Below are positions 57,540-64,000 of a DNA stretch of 64,000 bases, piece after piece. The notes beneath the pieces were generated by a model. That model saw only the letters and a list, made by a program, of their open reading frames with translations. It did not search any database and was not told the origin of the DNA. Within the stretch, counting starts at the first letter, position 1; every line of letters begins with the position of its first letter. Origin of the DNA: Nectonema munidae. Lineage: Eukaryota > Nematomorpha > Nectonematoida > Nectonematidae. The stretch covers positions 1,860,001-1,924,000 of the forward strand of contig JAUIRK010000673.1 of the NCBI GenBank assembly GCA_030549495.1, given 5' to 3'. The position numbers and the translations under genes were made by a program.

Positions 57540-58604
57540 GGCGGCCATGATCCCAATCCTGCACTTCGTTCTGTTCTGAGCATGTCATTCTTCCAATCCA
57601 ATTTGGGCTAAGCTTTTTTAATTTAATCTTTTGGACAAATCATTATTTTTGGACCGCATTTTTCTTTTCTTAAAACATGCCCAAACCATCGAAGTCTATT
57701 TCTTTTAATCACTCTAATCATAATTTTCTAATAATAATTTTCTTTTTTCTAACATTTTCATTATTTATGTGATCTTTCAGTGAGACTCCTATTATTTTTC
57801 TCAGCATACTTATTTCGGTTGTTGCAAATCTATTGTCATCTTTCTTCCCAAAACTCAGACACTCTGCTCCATATGTGGCTGATATAATTGTTGTATCAAT
57901 TTTTGCCTTTAAGTTTATTGGAAATCTTTTTTATCTTTTTTTTCTCTTGATTCAATTCTTTGCCATGATGATCCATGATTTTCAATATTTCTTCATTTTA
58001 ATCCTACTTTTTCAAAATATTTTTGCCATAAAAATATTCTTTTCTGCAGTTTTTCATTCACTCTCAGCCAAAATTACCAGGTCATCTTCAAAAAGTAATT
58101 CTCATAGTTCTTTCGCTCTAAGTTCTTTAGATATGACATCAAAGACAGTAGCAAACAAAAGTGGGTTGAAAGTTGAACCCTAATGCAGATCAGCTTTAAC
58201 CCCAAATGCTCTGGAGATACCATTTTTCTTTCTAACCGCTTATACTTTCTTTATACATTTCGATTACTATTCAGACTATTTTTTCTATAACATTTTTTTT
58301 CTCAAGCAAGCGAAACTAGTTTTCTGGGAACACGATTATAGGCTTTTTCAAGATCTACAAAACCTCAATAGACGGAAATATCTCCTAACTTCTTTTCTAT
58401 ATGTTGTTTAGTAACAAATATCGTATCCATTGCATATTTTCCTGGCATAAAACCGAATTGTTTGAGATCTATATTCACTATTCTACGTATTCGTTTCTCT
58501 ACTATTTTTTCAATAAGTTTGAATGCGTGCTCTAACAGTTTTATGCCTAGGTAGCTACTGCATTCTAAAATGTCTCCCTTCTTTTTATATATGGGAACAA
58601 TCAA
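57540..58604 (-). pseudogene. LINE (RTE-like) reverse transcriptase fragment
   Basis: From 58604 down on the minus strand: MIVPIYKKKGDILECSSYLG, IKLLEHAFKLIEKIVEKRIR and QFGFMPGKYAMDTIFVTKQ, then FVDLEKAYNRVPRKL, and after many stops SATYGAECLSFGKKDDNRFA and ISMLRKIIGVSLKDHINNEN. These are RT fingers and palm motifs followed by the C-terminal region of RTE-type LINEs. The upstream end at 58604 abuts the family 2 gene remnant. Dead. Confidence 0.75.
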
Positions 58605-58611
58605 GCTCCTT

Positions 58612-59340
58612 TTACAGTGATTTGGAATTATCTAATTTATCCATACTTCGTTCAGAAACTCTGTAATAAAAATAATCAAAATGTTTCAGAATTCTAATTT
58701 TATTCAAAAAACATATTTTTATTGGTTTTCTATTTAATTCGGACCTCGGATTATCACGTTTGAGGAACGAGCAATAGTCGGCAAGCATGTTAATGTTCCA
58801 CACACCTTGATATTTTTCCTCCATCACTCGGAAATCTTGATGGAAACGCTCTTCTTGCTCTTCGTTGTAATCTCGACAGTTTTGGGGAAAAATCCAGATG
58901 ATGGTCTAAAAAATAAATTTTCAACGACATTCTCGCACCGAGGCACTTAAAGTTCTGAGAAAGTTTTTTAACTATGACCTTGTAGTTGTTACATCGATGG
59001 TTGCCCAAGAAATTTTCGACTAATGACTTGAAAGAAGTCCATGCTTTTTTCTCCTTTATGTTCATACACTTTTCAATTATCTGATTCCTGGACCATCAAA
59101 AATGCCTGCTTTTATATTTCCAATGCTTAACCTATGAAATTTTTTTCTAAGAAAATCAAAAATTGAGCTGTCTTTATCAAGTGATTTAATGAAGTTTTTC
59201 ATGAAACCAAGTTTAATGTGTAGAAGAGGAAACAAGATCTTTTGTGCCGGTACAAGAAGATCAGATAAAATGTTATGTGATCCTTTTTTTATTTCGCTTC
59301 TTGGAGGCCATGCTTTTTTGTTTAAATGTAAGACCTCAGT
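58612..59340 (-). pseudogene. unnamed transposon-associated gene, family 2, copy 2
   Basis: The minus strand shows KKAWTSFKSLVENFLGNHRC, NNYKVIVKKLSQNFKCLGAR, MSLKIYFLDHHLDFSPK and, after a frame change, MMEEKYQGVWNINMLADYCS. Upstream at 59100-59300 is a decayed FLRKKFHR-like block. The last blocks parallel DEHGERFLQDI...GKWSPGMLAEYCW of copy 1, which tells that both belong to one family. Not functional. Confidence 0.6.
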
Positions 59341-59845
59341 TCGACTGTTTGTCTACAATTTTTAATTATTAAAAAATTTAACAAAATTTTGACAAAACAA
59401 AGCGTTTATTTGATTTTGCCCTAGCTTGGCCCTTAAATATAGATATATGATGAACAGAAAAAAATGTTTAATGAAAAACTTTCAAAATAAAAATACTAAG
59501 TTTTGAGGTTCATAATGCAAAAATTTTTTAGGAAATCAAGAAATTTTCCTCACGACTAAAATTATCAATAGGAAATTAGCTAATTACAACATTGGGGGTA
59601 ATTACCCACAGTTTAAGAAACCATGTACCTAGGCAAAACTCCCCTCCATTTTATTCAGCCTTTATTGCTCAATGTTACGTACTTTTACATGCGGTAAATA
59701 ACTTCAAAAAAAAATTCTCGGTACTTCCTCTCCTATAGCTTAGAGTCTCTGACTCTAAATCTCTGTTGAAAGTCTAAAATTTAGAACATCCAAATGTCTT
59801 ATAATTAATGGAATTTTTTCCATCTATGTATCTTTAAATAATTGT
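59341..59845. other. AT-rich stretch, nothing recognised
   Basis: No supported gene or repeat. Confidence 0.4.
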
Positions 59846-59849
59846 TTCT

Positions 59850-60125
59850 CATTAAGGATTGTATGGTGTCCTGGTCACTATGGGATACTACGTAATGAGT
59901 TTGTTGATTCCTTTGCTAAAAAGCTTTTATCCTTGAATCTTACCAATACAAAATTATTTCTTTTTCCCTAAAATGTGTTATTAAAATTAGATCTGTAATC
60001 TTGTTTCAAAGACTTATATATTCACCTTATTTCCCTTTTAGTGCCACTTTTCCTAAAGAATTCTTCGACAAATGCAAAGATTTCGGAATTTTATCCGTTT
60101 ACCCTGAATTGATAATGTGATTTAC
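59850..60125 (+). pseudogene. LINE RNase H and C-terminal fragment (Jockey/I-like)
   Basis: The plus strand reads VWCPGHYGILRNEFVDSFAK, matching the last conserved block of LINE-encoded RNase H (W-x-P-G-H-x-G-x-x-G-N-E-x-A-D-x-x-A). It continues as decayed sequence with stops. No other part of the element is nearby. Confidence 0.65.
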
Positions 60126-60932
60126 TGGCTCCTGCAACTGTAAAAGTTTTTGAAATTAATAGAAACTCAAATTTATGTCGTTTCAACTGCATAAAAATTG
60201 AAGATCCTTTTTATTTCATTTCTGAAATTCCAAATACTCAATTTTTGACTGAGCAGAAAATTTTTCCTCTTGTTTCCTCTTATTCCACTTTGTTTTTTCT
60301 TGATATTTAGCTGATTTTTTTTTACAATTTTTTCTTCTACAAGCTTCATGCCAGCTTTCAAGTCAATGCGTCTTACAAGCTGTGTCATTTTCAACCAACC
60401 AATCAAAATCCTAATAAATTGAATAATCAAGGAATATTTTTAAGAGAATATTTGTAACATTAGGATTATAATTAATTAAAATATCATGGTAAAATTTATG
60501 TTACTCTCTTTTATGATCCTACTTAAATTATAATTACTCGAAATGAGACATAAAATATTAAAATCATTGTGTCTAGTTTTATAATGATGAAAATTCGATT
60601 AAGGACAAAAAAATAACTGAATAAACTATTAAGTTTTTTTATTTTTGTAAGTGAATATGCACAAATAAAAAAATAGAATTTATTTACATCAAAAACTTCT
60701 TGCTCATATTGGAAAATCTTTAAATTTAGATTATTTTTTGGATTTATGATTTTAGTGAAGATGTAGGAGTGTTATTATAGTTATCCAAAAGAATATTATC
60801 ATATAAAATCTGATAATGGTAAAAAAATCAAAAAATTGTTGTAATTATGTTTTATTTAATTTAATATTTATATTATATTTTAATTTTTAAAATGGATTAA
60901 TTTTTCTTCTGCTACTTCCACGTGTATATAAA
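60126..60932. other. AT-rich region upstream of SND1
   Basis: No gene supported. The promoter of SND1 should be here; TATATAAAATGG at 60925 is too close to the start codon to act as its TATA box unless the leader is added by trans-splicing. Confidence 0.4.
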
Positions 60933-63763
60933 ATGGTAGTTAATAATCAACCAACTCTTAACTATGGTATTGTAAAGTCTGTGAGTTTATTATTACTAAA
61001 AGTTTTGGATCAATTACTTTTATAATTGAATTTAAAATATTTAAAGGTTATATCTGGAGATTCAGTTATACTTCGAAGTAAAGTTAAGAAAATTCCGCCT
61101 AATGAGCGTCAGCTATCCTTATCAAATATTATTGCTCCAAAGCTTGAAAGAAGAGGTTTATCTCAAGGAAAGGATGAAGTATTTTTAAATCATTTAATTA
61201 ACATAATTTATCTTTTATAAATTTTTTTTAAAGTTAAAATCAGAAGATATATGTTAAACATAAACTCATAAGGCAATTTAATTGTTTACAAACATATAAA
61301 TTGTGCAATCTTTAGTGCTTTCTTACTAGATAAATAAAATTTTAAATATTCAATTTTTTTTTGTTTTTAAATGTTATGTTTTCTTTTTTTTAAATCTAAA
61401 TATTCAAAGATAAATTCATTTAATTTTTAAAGTCTATTTAAAAAATTCTTCTGGAATATGAAACTAGGATACCTTCTATTAATTTCTTTGGCAATAATAC
61501 ATTGAAGGGACCAATAAACTGAACCTGATAATAATTCTTTTTGTCATATATAAGAATTTTCATGAAAAAGTTTTGATGGTAAGACTAAACTAAACATCAA
61601 ACTTTCACTCAATAAAAAGCTTAGTCATCCCATATATGACTATGGGACACCAGTGTCATTGTTTTTATGTGGAATAAAAATTAAGAAAAAAATGTGTTTT
61701 TTAAAAACAAGGGTTCTGTTTTTCAAACAAAAATATGATTTTTTACATTCGATCAATTTCATGTGTATAGGTATTGTAATGAGAAACGAGGGCATATCCA
61801 GTAGCGTAGCCTAGATGTAACCTATAGTGCAGTGCTCTCCATTTTTATTCTCTTAACCCTTTGAGGACCAGAATTTTGAAGAATAATCGTCTGTTTTATT
61901 TTCAATGGACTTGTATATTGTAAGCAGACCATTGTTTCTTGGTACACCGGTGTTACACTAAGCCTCAAAGGGTTAAGAATTTAATACTAATACAAATCTA
62001 TCTTCATTGATGTGCTGAATTTTTTTTCGCAAAAATCCCTCAATCTTCTATTTTTTTAATAAAAATTTTGTTGAATTTTAAATTTTTAAGAAACTATAGA
62101 TTTTTTATTTTTTTTAAAATGTGCCCCTTTGTTCCACCCGATTTTTTTTTATTTTTCGTTGCGCCACTTGGCACATCAAGTATAGAGTGGTTTGACAAAA
62201 TTTTATACGTGCACAATCAGAATCCTGTGGGGATGCCGAAATAATTGGTGCAGTAACTAATAATTTAAATAGGGAACATACAAATTAATTTTTATAAACT
62301 CTAGTTTACCTTATCGTATTTTTTTAGTATATAAGATTATCCATGATCATTGTAGAGATTACTATAATCATATGGCAGAAATTTAAGTATTTCTAAAAGA
62401 CATTACTATTACATTGTTTATAACCATTCTTCATTATTTTAATCACTTTATTTTGATATTTTAATTTATTAAAACTATTATAATATTTTTACTGCTTTAC
62501 CATATTTAGAACAGTTTTATAAGAACTATCTGAACACTAAGGATAAATGTGGCCATTGAAAAACTTTTCTATCTATTTGACTGGGTTATACCGCTGTTTT
62601 TGAGACTTAAGTATTTCACTGTATTGCTGTCTACTGTCAATATGCATGTAGTATGTATGTATCTCTAAATGTTTTTTGTGTCAGACGTGTATTAATACAA
62701 ATAAATAGGAAAGTTTCTGCCAAGAATGTCAAAAAATGTATATATCTACGATTGCGCTAACACTAAACCTCAACCCTAACACTAACTTTAATACTAAGAC
62801 TAATGCTAATTGTAAACTAATCCTAACCCGGACAATGCATTTCCAAAATTTGACACATTAAGGCCCATTTAAAAATTGGGTGAACGAGCACTTGTCAACT
62901 ATTATAAAAAATGAAGAATAAATTTTAATTATAAAAATCAGCGGTAGACAGTATGATTGTATGAATCCAACAAAACCTATCTACTAGACTGAAAGAACTG
63001 ATAATTGTTATTTGAACTGTAATAGCAAAAATCAGCATCTTCTACATCAAAATTGAAAAACGATTAAAAACGGGAAAATTCTCATCGCGATTCAAAATTC
63101 GACACATATAAGGCGTTATCACACGCAAAAAAGATAACCTATTGGTCTGGAGGAAAGGTTAAAATCAAATTTTATTACCAACAAAAGAATGAATTTAGAT
63201 CTAGAAACAGTTGAAGATTTGGTAATGGTTCGTTAAAATATAAAATTATATTTTTGTTATAACTGTAGCTTTGAAAATTAAATTTCACACAAAGTTCATA
63301 CATCTCAATAATTTTTAAAATAACATGTTTGTGAATTTTACCCCGTTTCTGCTCATTTCCTCGAGGAATAGGTCTCTCCCACCTAATCCCTTTTTTGACT
63401 CTATAAATCCCTTCCTGCAGGTCTCTGGACACAATTTAATATTTAAGGCATGTATAAACATTTCTAATATTATTTCTGATAAAATATCAAAATTTACTAC
63501 TGATAAAACTATTGAATATGTAATGGGTCACCGGTATCACACTTGCATCTAAGGTATAAATATACGTTGTTTATAATAGAAAGTTTTATCCAAATTTTTA
63601 ACTATTTTTTTATTTCAATTTTCTTCTTTTTATTTTAAGCCTTTTGCATGGGATTCTAGAGAATTTTTGCGAAAAAAGTTAGTTGGAAAAGAAGTTTGCT
63701 TTATAGTTGATTACAAAGTTGCTAACAGTTCTAAAGAGTATGGAAATATTCATCTCGGAAAAA
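60933..63763 (+). CDS. SND1: SND1 (Tudor-SN), first three exons, continues beyond the window
   Basis: Exons 60933-60980, 61047-61178 and 63640-63763 join in phase with good splice sites. The product begins MVVNNQPTLNYGIVKS, then VISGDSVILRSKVKKIPPNE, RQLSLSNIIAPKLERRG, and PFAWDSREFLRKKLVGKEVC. This is the first staphylococcal-nuclease-like domain of SND1. The domain arrangement in the family is four such repeats followed by a Tudor-SN end. SND1 acts in small-RNA silencing complexes, RNA decay and splicing or transcription co-activation. Only about 100 of the usual ~900 residues lie here; the third exon ends at a consensus donor (AAAA|gtaagt). The 2.5-kb second intron contains two nested MITEs. 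Confidence 0.95.
61799..62169. mobile_element. hAT MITE with CAGTAGCGTAGC end, in SND1 intron
   Basis: The left end is CAGTAGCGTAGCCTAG. The right end in reverse complement is AAGTGGCGCAACGAAA. The target duplication is GGCATATC (61791-61798) / GGCACATC (62170-62177), 7 of 8. It is related in its ends to the MITE at 48465. A TTAA MITE is nested inside. Confidence 0.75.
61853..61976. mobile_element. piggyBac-like TTAA MITE, family B, nested
   Basis: TTAA is at both ends (61853-61856, 61973-61976). The ends are CCCTTTGAGGACC and GCCTCAAAGGG. It is 124 bp long. It shares the TCGTCTG motif and a TTTCAATGGACTT stretch with family A (TTTTCAATGACTTTG), so the two families are related. Confidence 0.8.
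62758..62828. repeat. degenerate CTAAYN/CCCTAAC repeat
   Basis: Repeated CTAACACTAA, CCTCAACCCTAACACTAAC and CTAATGCTAA units about 6 bases long, much diverged. It resembles decayed telomere-like or simple repeat DNA. Confidence 0.6.
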
Positions 63764-63849
63764 GTAAGTATTTTTTGTCCGTGCAATATAACGAACATGA
63801 AAGGAATTACATTTATAAAACTTTTTTCAAATTTCATTTTAATTAAATT

Positions 63850-63928
63850 TTATGACGATTGGGAATCAAATCCAGCAACATTGAATTGAGTGAGACCCTA
63901 CGCTTCCACCACTAGGGTCTGCTTATGA
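63850..63928 (-). repeat. possible tRNA-derived SINE head
   Basis: On the minus strand, GACCCTAGTGGTGGAAGCGT resembles an A box, and GGATTTGATTCCC 27 bases later resembles a B box. A stem (GACCCTA with TAGGGTC) is also possible. It is a single copy in the window. Confidence 0.35.
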
Positions 63929-64000
63929 TAAACAAGATCTGCAAAAGCAGGGTCGATTATTTCGGGCACTGAAAATTCTAATTAACGGGTTTGACAACAG

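Larger units (their letters stand above)
61179..63639. other. SND1 second intron
   Basis: It contains the nested hAT and TTAA MITEs (61799-62169) and a degenerate CTAAY-type repeat (62758-62828). The remainder is AT-rich with no supported feature. Confidence 0.6.

Overview
This window is animal nuclear DNA, very AT-rich, with intron-split genes that use ordinary GT/AG splice sites and with many transposable elements. No bacterial operons, ribosome binding sites or CRISPR arrays are seen. The mix of elements (hAT, piggyBac-like, pogo-like, Penelope-like, DIRS-like, several LINEs, tRNA-derived SINEs) and the U2AF2 and SND1 sequences suggest an arthropod. My best guess is a copepod such as a sea louse, but that is inference and not shown by any single feature.

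Host genes. (1) 0.97-8.6 kb, plus: three GC-richer open exons whose phases fit together, from an unidentified gene. (2) 16.4-12.6 kb, minus: a two-exon gene for a 437-residue secreted protein with a cysteine-rich first half and a basic tail. (3) 34.26-34.72 kb, plus: small exons coding two CCHC zinc knuckles and an RS tract. (4) 40.6-53.4 kb, plus: ten exons coding the U2AF-ligand motif, RRM1, RRM2 and UHM of the splicing factor U2AF2 (372 residues, all phases consistent), but no RS exon of its own. The knuckle/RS exons of (3) can be joined in frame to the first U2AF2 exon, giving a predicted 451-residue U2AF2 with N-terminal zinc knuckles. This is the most interesting hypothesis here. (5) 60.9-63.8 kb, plus: the first three exons of SND1 (Tudor-SN), running off the window.

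Mobile DNA. 1.9-2.5 kb: Penelope-like GIY-YIG remnant. 3.3-5.2 kb and 40.2-38.3 kb: two copies of one transposase-like gene, each broken by an insertion. 5.6-7.1 kb: pogo-like element. 9.9-10.2 kb: LINE fragment. 20.26-23.36 kb: an almost complete but inactivated hAT element with perfect target duplication and two smaller elements inside. 24.70-29.40 kb: a hAT MITE split by a 3.96-kb TTAA/piggyBac-like element that carries two different ~150-bp satellites, with a second hAT MITE just beside it. 30.1-33.1 kb: decayed DIRS-like retroelement. 53.59-56.78 kb: hAT-bounded element carrying a hAT C-terminus and a second, unrelated gene. 57.5-59.3 kb: more LINE and the same second gene family. A 137/138-bp TTAA MITE family occurs at 4.1, 7.6 and 22.8 kb.

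Most of the remaining sequence is AT-rich intron or intergenic DNA in which I see nothing identifiable; these stretches are listed.
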